From DASQUK01 sp963717085 (GTDB lineage: Bacteria; Actinomycetota; Acidimicrobiia; Acidimicrobiales; VFJN01): 64,000 bases of DNA. Location of the stretch: the NCBI GenBank assembly GCA_963717085.1, contig CAVQVM010000021.1:124001-188000 (forward strand). The letters run 5' to 3'. The notes beneath the pieces were generated by a model that saw only the letters and a program-made list of their open reading frames with translations, was not told the origin of the DNA and made no database searches. Position numbers and translations under genes: made by a program. This document shows, piece after piece, positions 26,053-35,109 of this stretch (the stretch's first letter is position 1; the number at the start of each line of letters is the position of its first letter).

Positions 26053-27090
26053 TCACTTGGCCACTGCGAACGTCGACTCGAAGTAGTCGACCATCCACTG
26101 GGTCACGTCGATCTTGTCGTCCAACAGGCGGGCTCGTGCCGCCTGCCCAAAGTCTCGGGGCGAGTTGGCGAACAACTCCTCGATCGTGCCAAGGGCGCGA
26201 TCGTATTCGTCCTCGGTGAAGTGACGGACGAGGCCGTATCGCTTCTCCTGGTCCTCGGTGTACCCGCGTCCAGTGGTCGCGATGAACACGGCCGGGACAC
26301 CGAGCACGGCCGCCTCCGACGACATCGTGGCGGACTCCCCCACCACCACGTGAGCGTGGGCCATCAGATGATGGATGTCATGCACGGGGCCGGTGACCTC
26401 GAGCGGAGCGAGATCGGACGGGAGCGGCGCCTCCGACGACACGAGGACCCGACCGTGGCTCTGGAGGACCTCGACCAGATGCCGCTTCTGGGCCGCTGCG
26501 AGCCCGCGTTCGCGGCGGTCGTGGACCGCTTGCCACGATACGAACCGCACGAGGGAAAAGGGCTCGTCGGAGGAGACACCGAACGCACCGAGCTTGCCGG
26601 GATCGGCTCGGAACCGGTTGGGGTGGAGGTAGGCGAGCTCGTGGTAGCCCGCATAACGGCGGTGGGTGCCGGGAACCTTGCCCTGGTAGCAGTCGGGCGT
26701 GCAGACGCTGTGGGCCAACGGGTAGACGAACCGGTTGGTCTGGGTGGCGAACTCGGTGTCGTAGAAGACCACAGCCGGCACCCGGCGAACGGCGCCAGCG
26801 AGCGCGATCGAGGGTCCCATGATTCCGGTGAGCACGTCGGGCCGGAACCTGCGCATCAGCCTGACGAGCCGGGCAGTGCGCTCTGCCATCTCGACGGTCA
26901 TCCCGACACCGCCCGACCGCTGATCGGAGAGGTGGTGATATGGCAGCCCGAACCGGTCCAAGAGGTCGAGCGACCGGTCCTTGGCCCGCGCGGTGATGCA
27001 GAGCTGGTGCCCTCGACCCGCCATCTCGTCGTGGAAGTTTCGGAAGAAGTGGACGTGTGCGGGGTGAAGTATGTCGATCAGGATCCGCAT
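26053..27090 (-). CDS. DUF354 family GT-B-like protein
   Basis: 345 aa. It opens MRILIDILHPAHVHFFRN, the characteristic start of DUF354 proteins, which resemble UDP-GlcNAc 2-epimerase/glycosyltransferase GT-B folds. Other conserved blocks are IMGPSIALAGAVRRVPAVVF, DTEFATQTNRFVYPLAH and a C-terminal VVGESATMSSEAAVLGVPAV nucleotide-binding signature. Function is unproven for the family; a glycosyltransferase is most likely here. It lies 27 bp from asnB and 5 bp from the next methyltransferase. Confidence 0.8.
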   Translation of the reverse strand: MRILIDILHPAHVHFFRNFHDEMAGRGHQLCITARAKDRSLDLLDRFGLPYHHLSDQRSGGVGMTVEMAERTARLVRLMRRFRPDVLTGIMGPSIALAGAVRRVPAVVFYDTEFATQTNRFVYPLAHSVCTPDCYQGKVPGTHRRYAGYHELAYLHPNRFRADPGKLGAFGVSSDEPFSLVRFVSWQAVHDRRERGLAAAQKRHLVEVLQSHGRVLVSSEAPLPSDLAPLEVTGPVHDIHHLMAHAHVVVGESATMSSEAAVLGVPAVFIATTGRGYTEDQEKRYGLVRHFTEDEYDRALGTIEELFANSPRDFGQAARARLLDDKIDVTQWMVDYFESTFAVAK

Positions 27091-27094
27091 GGAG

Positions 27095-27895
27095 TCAGGC
27101 CGGGTCCTGCCCGTCGGGTTCGTCCGGTCGCCGGGCCTTGATCAAGACACCGGCACCCCAACTCGGGTTCGAGAACTTGCCCAGGTAAGACAGCATCAGC
27201 AGCGCGGGGAACGCGACGGCGTAGAGCGCCTTGTTCCGTTGGTCGGCGCCGCTGATGAGGTAAGAGAGATTGTTGGTGAATGTCTCCAGGGGACCGTACG
27301 TGTACCGCTGATCGATGACTTCGAACCCTGCCAGGCGCAGCTTGTCGGCGAGCTCCGAGGCTCGGTAGCCGGGTCGGACGTGCCCCGGGACGTCGAAGTT
27401 GACCCGGCGGCCGAACAGCAGCCAGCGGCGCTCGTATCCCGGAACGTGGACCGCCAGTGACCCACCGGGATGCAGCGCTCGCCGCAAGGTCTCCATGGCG
27501 GTGACGTCGTCCTCGACGTGCTCGAGGTTGTCGACGCTCACCACGAGGTCGAACTTGGCGTCGAAGTCCAGTTGGGTGACGTCCCCCTTCTCGAACCGGC
27601 AGTTGGCCAGGCCCGCCCGCTCGGCGATCACGTTGGCCCGCTCGACGAGGTCCGGCTCGAGCTCGATGCCGAGCACCTGCGCCTGCGGATGGCGCTTGGC
27701 CAGCTCGAAGGCGAAGACCCCGGGGCCACAACCCGCGTCGAGGATCGTGCGGTGGTCGCCATCGGTTGCGGGGAGGACGCGGCGCAGGCGTATGCGCAGG
27801 CCGTTGGCGGGGGCCCCGAGCAGGCGAGAATACATGCGCTCGAACCGGCTGCGGCCGGGATCGAGCGACAGCTCGCAACCGGGGAAGCCCCTCAT
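27095..27895 (-). CDS. Class I SAM methyltransferase
   Basis: 266 aa. The ATG at 27895 overlaps the upstream stop by 4 bp (ATGA), fixing the start at MRGFPGCELS. Motifs are TILDAGCGPGVFAFELAKRH, VLGIELEPDLVERA, DLVVSVDNLEHVEDDVTAME and LHPGGSLAVHVPG, then a Methyltransf_11-like C-terminal cap with two hydrophobic stretches (SYLI... and FPALLMLSYLG). Acceptor unknown. Confidence 0.8.
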   Translation of the reverse strand: MRGFPGCELSLDPGRSRFERMYSRLLGAPANGLRIRLRRVLPATDGDHRTILDAGCGPGVFAFELAKRHPQAQVLGIELEPDLVERANVIAERAGLANCRFEKGDVTQLDFDAKFDLVVSVDNLEHVEDDVTAMETLRRALHPGGSLAVHVPGYERRWLLFGRRVNFDVPGHVRPGYRASELADKLRLAGFEVIDQRYTYGPLETFTNNLSYLISGADQRNKALYAVAFPALLMLSYLGKFSNPSWGAGVLIKARRPDEPDGQDPA

Positions 27896-29133
27896 GCCGG
27901 CTCCCCGCAGTTCTCGAGGTATGAGGCCAGTGCCAACGACATCCATCCCTGACACCATCGCAGCTCGCGGATCTTTGTACGAAAGGTCCGGCGCTTCTGG
28001 TAGTAGAACCAGCCACTCTTCGGGTCCCACATGTGGGCCAGGGTCCAGTCCAGCACGCGCCCCGCGACCTCGGCACCCTCGCCCCGATGCTTCTGTCGAA
28101 GCGAGAACGTGATGATCCCCTGGGCGCACCCATGGATGTCGAAGGGGTAGCGGCGATCGCTCATGAAGCGCGGGGCGCCATCGAGATCGAAGAGCCTCCG
28201 CTGATAGAAGTCGATACCTCGCTCGTACGCCTCATCGAACTCCGCGCTACCGGTCGCCAGGGCATGGACGAGGATGGCGTCGAGAATGAATCCGGTGTGG
28301 TAGTTGTCGTGCGTGATGCGGCTGGCTGACGGCGGCTCGGCGTAGAACCACGCGCCTTCGTCGGTCTGCTTGGAGACGACGTAACGGACCAGTCGTGTGC
28401 TCTCCTCCCTGAGCTTCTCGTCGCCATCGAGTGCCGCGAACCGCGCCGTGAGCGCCCCGACCAGCGCCGACACATCCATCACGATCCAATCGATCGATTC
28501 GTCGGGTACGTAACTCACGCACCGGTGCCGGTCGTCCTCGAACAGCGTCTTGGGAGCGTCGAGCAGGAAGCGGACGGCGTCCGACGCTGCCTTCAGGTAG
28601 CGGCCGTCATCGAGGGTGTCGTACCCGTCGAGCAGTGCCTGGCCCACGAACGAGGTGACAACCCGGTTGGGCAGGTTTCGAGGCGCGAAGAACCCGGCGT
28701 CCTGCCACGGGTACGGATAACCCCAGGCGAGCCCATCGAACCCGGCGGACGGGTTGGCGACCAGCCAGTCGAGCAGCTCCCGGGCCGTCCGCGCGTCCTC
28801 CTGCGACCCGGTCATCCGATAGCGAGCGAGGTGGGCTCGGGCGAACAGCGACAGGCCCTTCGGGTTCCGGGCCTTGCGGACTCCGAGCAGGGGGCGGACG
28901 TGGATTGGTGACCGCATCACGAGCTGGATGGCGGCGAGCCGTCGCAACCTCGAACCACCCGCCAGTGTCTCCAGCCAGGGGGCGTTCAGCGCGTCGTGCT
29001 TCGAGTAGCCCTCGAAGTCGTCGCGTCGGGCCGTTTCGAGCACGCTTTCCAGCACGTCGCCATGGTGGGCGCGGACGCCGGCAAAGGTCATCGTCGGAGT
29101 GTTCTTCACCATGGCCGCGCCAAACCTCGCCAA
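27892..29133 (-). CDS. Alpha,alpha-toroid (six-hairpin glycosidase-like) protein of unknown function
   Basis: 413 aa, soluble, no signal peptide. Repeated helical pairs with WxY/WF patterns (FDGLAWGYPYPWQDAGFFAP, DEGAWFYAEPP, ITHDNYHTGFILDAI, SGWFYYQKRRTFRTKI) resemble six-hairpin or glucuronyl-C5-epimerase-like toroids. Proteins of this type occur beside AsnB and methyltransferases in glycan clusters. A role in sugar epimerisation or trimming is possible but unproven. A start at residue 15 (MTFAGVRAHHGD) is an alternative. It is the first gene of the 23332-29133 unit. Confidence 0.6.
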   Translation of the reverse strand: MARFGAAMVKNTPTMTFAGVRAHHGDVLESVLETARRDDFEGYSKHDALNAPWLETLAGGSRLRRLAAIQLVMRSPIHVRPLLGVRKARNPKGLSLFARAHLARYRMTGSQEDARTARELLDWLVANPSAGFDGLAWGYPYPWQDAGFFAPRNLPNRVVTSFVGQALLDGYDTLDDGRYLKAASDAVRFLLDAPKTLFEDDRHRCVSYVPDESIDWIVMDVSALVGALTARFAALDGDEKLREESTRLVRYVVSKQTDEGAWFYAEPPSASRITHDNYHTGFILDAILVHALATGSAEFDEAYERGIDFYQRRLFDLDGAPRFMSDRRYPFDIHGCAQGIITFSLRQKHRGEGAEVAGRVLDWTLAHMWDPKSGWFYYQKRRTFRTKIRELRWCQGWMSLALASYLENCGEPA

Positions 29134-29317
29134 TTGTCCTTGGTGTTCATCGCCGCGCCTGGCGCCGCCCGCTCCGCCGCGCCAAGCGACGTCGATGGAG
29201 TGGTCACACTAGCCCCCATTCTTCATGGACGTGAGATGACGTGACGCAGCCATGACGCGACAGGGGGCCCCTCCCACCCGTCCTCGGCGTGCACCATCTG
29301 ATCTTCGAGCGACGCCT
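29134..29317. other. Intergenic spacer
   Basis: About 184 bp between two minus-strand genes. It probably carries the promoter of the 23332-29133 unit. No further gene, repeat or clear hairpin was seen. Confidence 0.35.
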
Positions 29318-30247
29318 TCATGACGTTGTCACCTGCGGGGCCTGCGCGGCCTCGGGCGCTGAGCTAACGACGTGACGCCGCACCGTCACCTTGTTGCCGA
29401 TGGTGGCCAGCAGCTCGGTGCCGATGGTGAGCAGTCGCAGAGCGAGCGACGCCGCGAGCAACTGCGCCGTGCCGACCCCGGGAAGGAGACCGATGAGCAC
29501 GGCCTCGCGGACGCCGACACCGGCCGGGATCGGTAGGGCTATGAAGCCGACCGCCCAGCTGATCGCGAAGGCGCAGAAGACGGTCCCGGGGTTCGCCCCG
29601 GTATGGAGCGAGCCCAGCAGGATCGCATACGCGCCGCAGAGCGAGCCGATGGTGACGAGGGCCCACGCGTAGAACACGACGATGTCCCGCTGTGTCGGCA
29701 GCTGATCAGAGCCGGGAATCCGGTGCATGACACGTCGGGCGAGGTCGAGGACCCGCGCCATGAGCGTACGGCGGAGCAGGATCGGCGTCAGCAGACCGAG
29801 CAGGGCGAGCACGCGGATCCAGTCGGCGAGACCGGCGTCCAAGGCGAGCCCGCTCCCCAACGTCATGCAGGCCACGACCGCGCAAACCGCAGACACCGGG
29901 AAGGCGACGGCGGCCCGCTTGAGCGGGACGCCGACGGTGGGGGCGAGTCCCAGCTGGCTGGCCGCCTGGGCGAAGCCACCGACAGGTAGGTACTTCGTGA
30001 GCTGCGCAAGATAGAAGGTCCCCCGTACGGCGGCGCGGGAGGCCCGGGCGTCCAGCAGGTCGCTGAACAGCGCGACCCAGGCTCGTGCGGACGCGACGAT
30101 CGCAACCAGCGCGAGGACGCCCGCGACCACCCACGCCGGGGCAGACGGCAGGACCTGGTCCTGCGCTGTGTCCACCGTGCGGGAAACGGCGAAGGCGATC
30201 CCGACCAGCCCGGCCAGGAGGATGATGGTCTGTAGACGGCGGCTCAT
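29318..30247 (-). CDS. LPG-synthase-TM/UPF0104-like integral membrane protein
   Basis: 309 aa with about eight membrane helices. The hallmarks of the lysylphosphatidylglycerol synthase TM (AglD/UPF0104) family are present: TKYLPVGGFAQAASQLGLA in the middle and LPIPAGVGVREAVLIGLL near the C-terminus. The family includes AglD, which acts on dolichol-linked sugars, and presumed lipid or polyprenyl flippases. Here it could flip or use a polyprenyl-linked sugar (inference). Confidence 0.8.
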   Translation of the reverse strand: MSRRLQTIILLAGLVGIAFAVSRTVDTAQDQVLPSAPAWVVAGVLALVAIVASARAWVALFSDLLDARASRAAVRGTFYLAQLTKYLPVGGFAQAASQLGLAPTVGVPLKRAAVAFPVSAVCAVVACMTLGSGLALDAGLADWIRVLALLGLLTPILLRRTLMARVLDLARRVMHRIPGSDQLPTQRDIVVFYAWALVTIGSLCGAYAILLGSLHTGANPGTVFCAFAISWAVGFIALPIPAGVGVREAVLIGLLPGVGTAQLLAASLALRLLTIGTELLATIGNKVTVRRHVVSSAPEAAQAPQVTTS

Positions 30248-30472
30248 GGAAGGCGGTGGCTCGTCGGTGGGCTTGCCAGACGGGGCGCGGGCTTAGCGAA
30301 CACCGGGACCGGAGAAGCGTAGTTTGTGGGGCGGGACCATCCGATCACGCTCAATCCGCTGGGAAGGTGGGTACACGCCGTTGCGGGCCTGCGCATCGTG
30401 CTCGGTTACGATCGGCCGGCCTTGAGCGGCTCTGGAACACCGGGCCGACCGCCGCCCAGCAATGGTTCACAA
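30248..30472. other. Divergent intergenic region
   Basis: 225 bp between the divergent membrane protein and TylF-like genes. The promoter of each must be here. GTTACGATC near 30404 resembles a -10 element, but the -35 spacing is poor. Base composition falls sharply at its right end. Confidence 0.3.
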
Positions 30473-31300
30473 ATGACACAACTGGACGCAACAATGAGGA
30501 AGCGGTTGCAATTGGAAGCAATCCGTCAGCAGATGCGTGATGTCGTCCCAAAGTCGGTGCGAATGCGCCTGATAAAGGGAATAAACCGCGCCAGCGGAAA
30601 CTACCTCTCCCGGCCATTGTACGGTAAGGCAACGTACAACCAGGACGGTCTGGCCACAGCCCATAGCGCGCCCTTCATGGACGATCCCCGCTTCAAGGAA
30701 GCCTACGACACCGGAAGGTCGACTGGTTCTTGGACCTTCGGCGACCTGCATTGGCGAGCGCACGTCGTATGCTGGGCCGCCGAGCGTGGGGCATCTTTGA
30801 CCGGAGATTTCGTTGAGTGTGGCGTGAATCGCGGCGGCTACGCCCTGACTGTCATCAAGTACTTGGGATTCGAGACGTTGCCAAAGACCTTCTACCTTCT
30901 CGACACCTATGAAGGCTTGGCCGAACGCTACATCTCGCCCGAAGAGAAGGCTCGAGGGGTCCGTGTGGGTGAGTATGAGCCGTGCTATGAGGCCGTGGTC
31001 AGGACCTTCAGCCCCTACACCAACGTCAAGATCATCAGAGGTACGGTGCCCGACACGCTCCCGTCGGCCGAGACCGACAGCGTCGCCTTCCTGTCGCTGG
31101 ACATGAACACGCGCGATCCGGAGATCGCAGCGGCCGAACACTTCTGGGAGAGACTGACCAGTGGGGCCGCGATCGTGCTCGATGACTACGGCTGGCGGAA
31201 GCACCGGGAACAGCAGCGAGCCTTCGATGCCTTCGCCGAGAGGCGGGGGGTGCAGGTGCTCGCTCTGCCGACCGGTCAAGGCCTCATCCTCAAGCCGTGA
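30473..31300 (+). CDS. TylF/macrocin-type O-methyltransferase
   Basis: 275 aa from the ATG at 30473; the ATG at 30494 is an alternative, and neither has a strong Shine-Dalgarno. TylF-family signatures are GDFVECGVNRGGYALTVIKY, FYLLDTYEGLAERY, VAFLSLDMNTRDPEIAAAEH and IVLDDYGWRKHREQQRAFD (metal-binding Asp pair). The family O-methylates deoxysugars and related acceptors. The first ~130 bp are AT-rich for this window (31/60 G+C in 30481-30540), suggesting recent acquisition. Confidence 0.85.
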   Translation: MTQLDATMRKRLQLEAIRQQMRDVVPKSVRMRLIKGINRASGNYLSRPLYGKATYNQDGLATAHSAPFMDDPRFKEAYDTGRSTGSWTFGDLHWRAHVVCWAAERGASLTGDFVECGVNRGGYALTVIKYLGFETLPKTFYLLDTYEGLAERYISPEEKARGVRVGEYEPCYEAVVRTFSPYTNVKIIRGTVPDTLPSAETDSVAFLSLDMNTRDPEIAAAEHFWERLTSGAAIVLDDYGWRKHREQQRAFDAFAERRGVQVLALPTGQGLILKP

Positions 31301-31384
31301 TGCGAGGCAACGTGGCCCCAGTAGCGGACCCAGGCGCCACGGCGGCGTGTTGGATCGTCCCCAGGACCCGTTGAGCGGGCGTCG

Positions 31385-31942
31385 ATGAACGACGTTGACG
31401 GGCTGCACGTCCGGGTACCGCTGCTGACGGCCATCGGCGACTATCTCGTCGAGTTCTTCATGGCGCTCACGCCGCACGATCCGATCTCCAACCGGATCAA
31501 GCGCCTGCTGATGCGGTGGCGTGGTGCCGAGGTCGGTGCCCGGCCGAAGATCTGGAGGGATGTGTGGGTGGACAACTACCGCAAGCTCAGCGTCGGGGCG
31601 GACGTGTCGATCGGCAAATCGGCGATGCTGGGCTGCATCGGTGGTGTCACCATCGGCGACCGGGTGATGATCGCGCACGGCGCCCAGGTCCTCAGCGCCG
31701 GTCACCGGATCCCGGGCGCCGGCGATTCGATGCCGATGCGCTTCTCGGGGTTGGACGTGGCGCCGATCGCCATCGAGGACGACGCTTGGATCGGTGCCGG
31801 AGCTATCGTCCTGCCGGGCGTGACGGTGGGACGCGGAGCGGTGGTTGCGGCGGGGGCGGTCGTGACGAAGGACGTCGGGAGCTTTACGATCGTGGGTGGC
31901 GTGCCGAGCGTCGTCATCGGTTGCCGGAACGAGCAGGACTGA
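31385..31942 (+). CDS. Left-handed β-helix (hexapeptide) acyltransferase
   Basis: 185 aa. Hexapeptide repeats run from about residue 65 (VGADVSIGKSAMLGCIGGVTIGDRVMIAHG) through WIGAGAIVLPGVTVGRGAVVAAGAVVT. The catalytic-type His is in SAGHRIPG. The layout matches WbbJ/maltose-O-acetyltransferase (NodL/LacA) enzymes that acetylate sugars from acetyl-CoA. It lies between two methyltransferases on the plus strand and is likely to decorate the glycan. Confidence 0.85.
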   Translation: MNDVDGLHVRVPLLTAIGDYLVEFFMALTPHDPISNRIKRLLMRWRGAEVGARPKIWRDVWVDNYRKLSVGADVSIGKSAMLGCIGGVTIGDRVMIAHGAQVLSAGHRIPGAGDSMPMRFSGLDVAPIAIEDDAWIGAGAIVLPGVTVGRGAVVAAGAVVTKDVGSFTIVGGVPSVVIGCRNEQD

Positions 31943-31998
31943 CCTCGTCCGCCATTGACAGTCGCATCGCAAGCTGGGGCCAGGAGGTTCCAGCTGCC

Positions 31999-32685
31999 AT
32001 GCCGTTAGTAGAGACCCACTACCACCGAGAGAAGGTCTACTGGGACGAGCGGGGCAGCGAGGACTACGCGACGCTGTCACCGTTTGACCGGGCGCGCATC
32101 GCCGCTTGGATCGACTGGCGGGGACATGGGCGCATCCTCGACGTGGGCGGCGGCGCCGGAATGGTCAGCCGCATCATCAAGGATCAGCCGGAGACCCGGG
32201 TGACGTGCGTCGACATCTCGGCCGAGATGCTCCGCCACGCCCCGGTTTCCGCCGTCCAGGCCGATGGGATCCATCTGCCGTTTCCGCCCGACACCTTCGA
32301 CATGGTCGTGGCCGCTGCATTCCTTCACCATCTCCCGGATGCCGAGTCGAACGTCATGGCGGAATGCCACCGGGTTGCGGTTCCAGGCGGTCGTGTCGTT
32401 GGCTACGACCCGAATGGCTGGTGCCTGCAAAACCGCATCTTCATGGGCGATGGACCCCTTCGGCTCAAGCTCTTCGCACCCGACGAGCGACCAATAGTGC
32501 CCGAGAGCATCGCGACGAAGGCAATCGAACTTTCGTTCAAATCATTCGAGTATCAGCTGTTCACATTTCGAAACATGAAGAAGACACCGTTCGAGGTCGT
32601 GCAGCGTTACGTCATCAACCCGATGGCACAAGGTCCACTCAAGAAGTACCTCGACCGCTGGTTCCTCTGGCGAGCGACCAAATAG
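31999..32685 (+). CDS. Class I SAM methyltransferase (UbiE-like)
   Basis: 228 aa. ATG at 31999 with an AGGAGG Shine-Dalgarno at 31982-31987. Motifs are RILDVGGGAGMVSRIIKDQ, VTCVDISAEMLRHA, DMVVAAAFLHHLPDAESNV and PGGRVVGYDPNG. The 3' third is unusually AT-rich (23/60 G+C in 32521-32580), unlike its neighbours. It is the last of three plus-strand genes between minus-strand genes. Confidence 0.83.
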   Translation: MPLVETHYHREKVYWDERGSEDYATLSPFDRARIAAWIDWRGHGRILDVGGGAGMVSRIIKDQPETRVTCVDISAEMLRHAPVSAVQADGIHLPFPPDTFDMVVAAAFLHHLPDAESNVMAECHRVAVPGGRVVGYDPNGWCLQNRIFMGDGPLRLKLFAPDERPIVPESIATKAIELSFKSFEYQLFTFRNMKKTPFEVVQRYVINPMAQGPLKKYLDRWFLWRATK

Positions 32686-32713
32686 AGCCGGGCGCCCAGG
32701 AACTGCGGAGCTC

Positions 32714-34915
32714 TTACTCGATCGGGGACTCGTCCTCGCCCGGCTCCGCCGCTGCGGTCAGGCGTTCACGAAACTCCTCCAGATCGACCGCCTCGCCGGT
32801 GCGAATGCTCTCTTGCCCTGCGAAGACGCAGAGCGTTGCGAGCGACGCCTGCTCCCAGGTGAGCAGCGTGTTCGCATCGCCACGGATCCCTGCCACGAAC
32901 TGTGTCAGCTCTTCCTTGTGGCCCATGGAGGCGCCGAGGGCGACGCCGAGCTTGCGGACTCGCTTGCCGTGGACCGAGAGGTGGGCGAAGTCGTCGAGTG
33001 CGACCACCTTTCCCTTGGCCAGAACGGTGATCCTCTCCTGCGGGTAGCCGACCGCCCCGCTCTCGTTGAACACGATGTTGGCGACGGCGCCATCGTAATG
33101 GATGGTCAAGGCGTAGTTGCACAGCGTGCGCAGGTCGTCAGGGGGATTCCCGAGCGCACGAGCGTAGACCGACAGAGGCGGCCGGCCGATCAGGAGGTGG
33201 CACAGGTCGACGAAGTGCTCGCCCTCGCTGATCAGCCTCCCGCCCCCGTCGATCGGGTCCAGCGACCAGTGGTCCGGCGGCACGAAGGGTCGCGTGACCG
33301 TGTAGTCGACGGAGTCGATGGGACCGCCGACGAGCTCGCGCAGCCGCTGGACCATCGGCGAGTAGCGGCGGTTCAGCCCGACCGTGAGGAGCACGGGCTC
33401 GCCGTCCATGCGGCGGAGCAGATCACGAAAGTCCTCGAGGCGGGTCACCATCGGCTTCTCGACGAACACGGCCTTGTTCGCGTCGATCGCCTTGCAGATG
33501 TGCCCGTAGTGCTCCGGCTGGGTCGACCCGATGACGACCCCGTCGGTCCCCGCGTCCTCCAAGAGCTGGTCGACGTCGGTGGTGATCATCGCGGCGCCGA
33601 CCTTCTCCCCGACGGTGGCGGCGTTCCGAGCCGTGGCCGAGGCGATCCCCCGGATCTCCACGCCCGGCATCGCCCTCAGGTTCGGCAGGTGGGTGGCCAG
33701 CATGTGGTTCCCCAGTCCGACCAGGGCGATGCCCACCGCCCCGTCCCCCCGTGGTCGGGAATGGATGCGCTTCGTTCGGCTGCGGTCGGGCTCTTCGGGG
33801 CCATAGCGGATGAGCGCCGCGATCCCGGGGAGCTCGCGATTTCGGATGGCGTCGAAGGCGTCCTGGGCCTCGTCGAGGTCGTAGACGCGAGCGATCAGGG
33901 GCTCCAACGACACGGAGCCGGACGAGACGAGGCGCACGAACTCCGCCAGGTTGCGCTTCTCGGTCCAGCGCACGTAGCCGAACGGATAGTCGATCCGGCC
34001 CTTCTCGTAGCCCGTGTGGTAGCTGCCTGGGCCGTACGCCCTCGAGTAGCGCAGGTCGATCTCGCGGTGGAGGAAGTTCTTGGGGTGGATGTCGAGACGT
34101 ACGTAGCCGACGAGCACGACGCGCCCCTGGCGCCGGGTGATCTCCATCGACGAGTTGATGATCTCGGATGAATCCGAGCTCGCGCACACGATCGTGGCAT
34201 CGACTCCGTGCTTGTCGGTGAAGTCGCTGAGCCCCCGCTTCCAGTCGGGATCGCGAGGATCGACCACCAGGGATGCTCCCGCCGCCCGGGCGAGCTCGTT
34301 CGCCCGGGGGTTGATGTCGATGCCGATCACCACGCAGCCTGCGGCCAGAGCGATCTGTGTGCACAGCTGGCCGACGAGCCCGAGGCCGTAGATGGCGACC
34401 GTCTCGCCGAACTGGAGGTCGGCGCGGCGCAGCGCCTGGATGGCGATTCCGCCCACGGTCACGAAGGCCGCATGCCGTAGATCGACGTCGTCGGGTACCG
34501 GCACGACGTGATTGATGACCGGGGCGGCGATCTCCGCATGGCCCGTTGCGGCGTAGGCGACCGTTTGCCCGATCTTGAAACCCTCGACGCTGTCGCCGAG
34601 GGCGAGCACAGTACCGGCGCCGCTGTAGCCGACCTCGCGCGGTGTGACCATCTCGTGCCAGACGCGACGCACGGTCTGTGCCGGACCGGTCGAGAACACC
34701 GTCTGCTTCACGACGTTGCGCATCCACGGATCGGCGAGCGTCTGCTTGGCCAGCTCGACCGGGGTCTTGGACAGCGTCGTCGTCTCGGTGCCCGAGCTGA
34801 TCAAGGAGTAGTGCGTCTGCACGAGCACCTGGTCGGGACCGAGGTGCGGCTCGGGTAGGTCGATCACCTGAACACGACCTCGCCGATCGATCACCCGCCG
34901 GACGACTTGTTTCAT
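32714..34915 (-). CDS. Fused zinc-type alcohol dehydrogenase + Gfo/Idh/MocA oxidoreductase
   Basis: 733 aa bi-domain oxidoreductase. Residues 1-~370 are an MDR dehydrogenase (GYSGAGTVLALGDSV, AVIYGLGLVGQLCTQIA-like Rossmann, VIGIDINP). Residues ~395-720 are a Gfo/Idh/MocA domain (GIALVGLGNHMLATHLPNL, VFVEKPMVTRLEDF, and GEHFVDLCHLLIG with the catalytic-type His). Such fusions are common in polysaccharide loci and are presumed to oxidise or reduce nucleotide sugars. A 104-bp stretch (34572-34675) is duplicated at 37908-38011. Confidence 0.88.
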   Translation of the reverse strand: MKQVVRRVIDRRGRVQVIDLPEPHLGPDQVLVQTHYSLISSGTETTTLSKTPVELAKQTLADPWMRNVVKQTVFSTGPAQTVRRVWHEMVTPREVGYSGAGTVLALGDSVEGFKIGQTVAYAATGHAEIAAPVINHVVPVPDDVDLRHAAFVTVGGIAIQALRRADLQFGETVAIYGLGLVGQLCTQIALAAGCVVIGIDINPRANELARAAGASLVVDPRDPDWKRGLSDFTDKHGVDATIVCASSDSSEIINSSMEITRRQGRVVLVGYVRLDIHPKNFLHREIDLRYSRAYGPGSYHTGYEKGRIDYPFGYVRWTEKRNLAEFVRLVSSGSVSLEPLIARVYDLDEAQDAFDAIRNRELPGIAALIRYGPEEPDRSRTKRIHSRPRGDGAVGIALVGLGNHMLATHLPNLRAMPGVEIRGIASATARNAATVGEKVGAAMITTDVDQLLEDAGTDGVVIGSTQPEHYGHICKAIDANKAVFVEKPMVTRLEDFRDLLRRMDGEPVLLTVGLNRRYSPMVQRLRELVGGPIDSVDYTVTRPFVPPDHWSLDPIDGGGRLISEGEHFVDLCHLLIGRPPLSVYARALGNPPDDLRTLCNYALTIHYDGAVANIVFNESGAVGYPQERITVLAKGKVVALDDFAHLSVHGKRVRKLGVALGASMGHKEELTQFVAGIRGDANTLLTWEQASLATLCVFAGQESIRTGEAVDLEEFRERLTAAAEPGEDESPIE
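34572..34675. repeat. 104-bp direct repeat, copy A (inside ADH fusion gene)
   Basis: Matches 37908-38011 at 101 of 104 positions in the same orientation. It encodes the ...TVRRVWHEMVTPREVGY... part of the MDR domain. The two copies flank the 5' end of this gene and the whole 35110-37914 gene. Confidence 0.95.
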
Positions 34916-35109
34916 TCTGCGAGTCCTTCGCTACAGGGTCTCACTCGACGACGCCGCGGTGAACCCCACGCACGCGTCACGTCTTGGGCAAGCGTCTGAT
35001 CGTACTCCGGCGGTGCGACGCTCTTGCCAGTCACGCCCTGTCCACCACGATGTGCGAGAATCTCCGGTTCCAGCCGGCTTTCGTTCGTGTGCCACACGAG
35101 AGGGGAACG
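34916..35109. other. Divergent intergenic region
   Basis: About 194 bp between the divergent ADH fusion and the GT-methyltransferase fusion. An in-frame ATG at 34984 exists, but the Shine-Dalgarno-preceded ATG at 35110 is preferred. No repeat or gene is seen. Confidence 0.35.
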
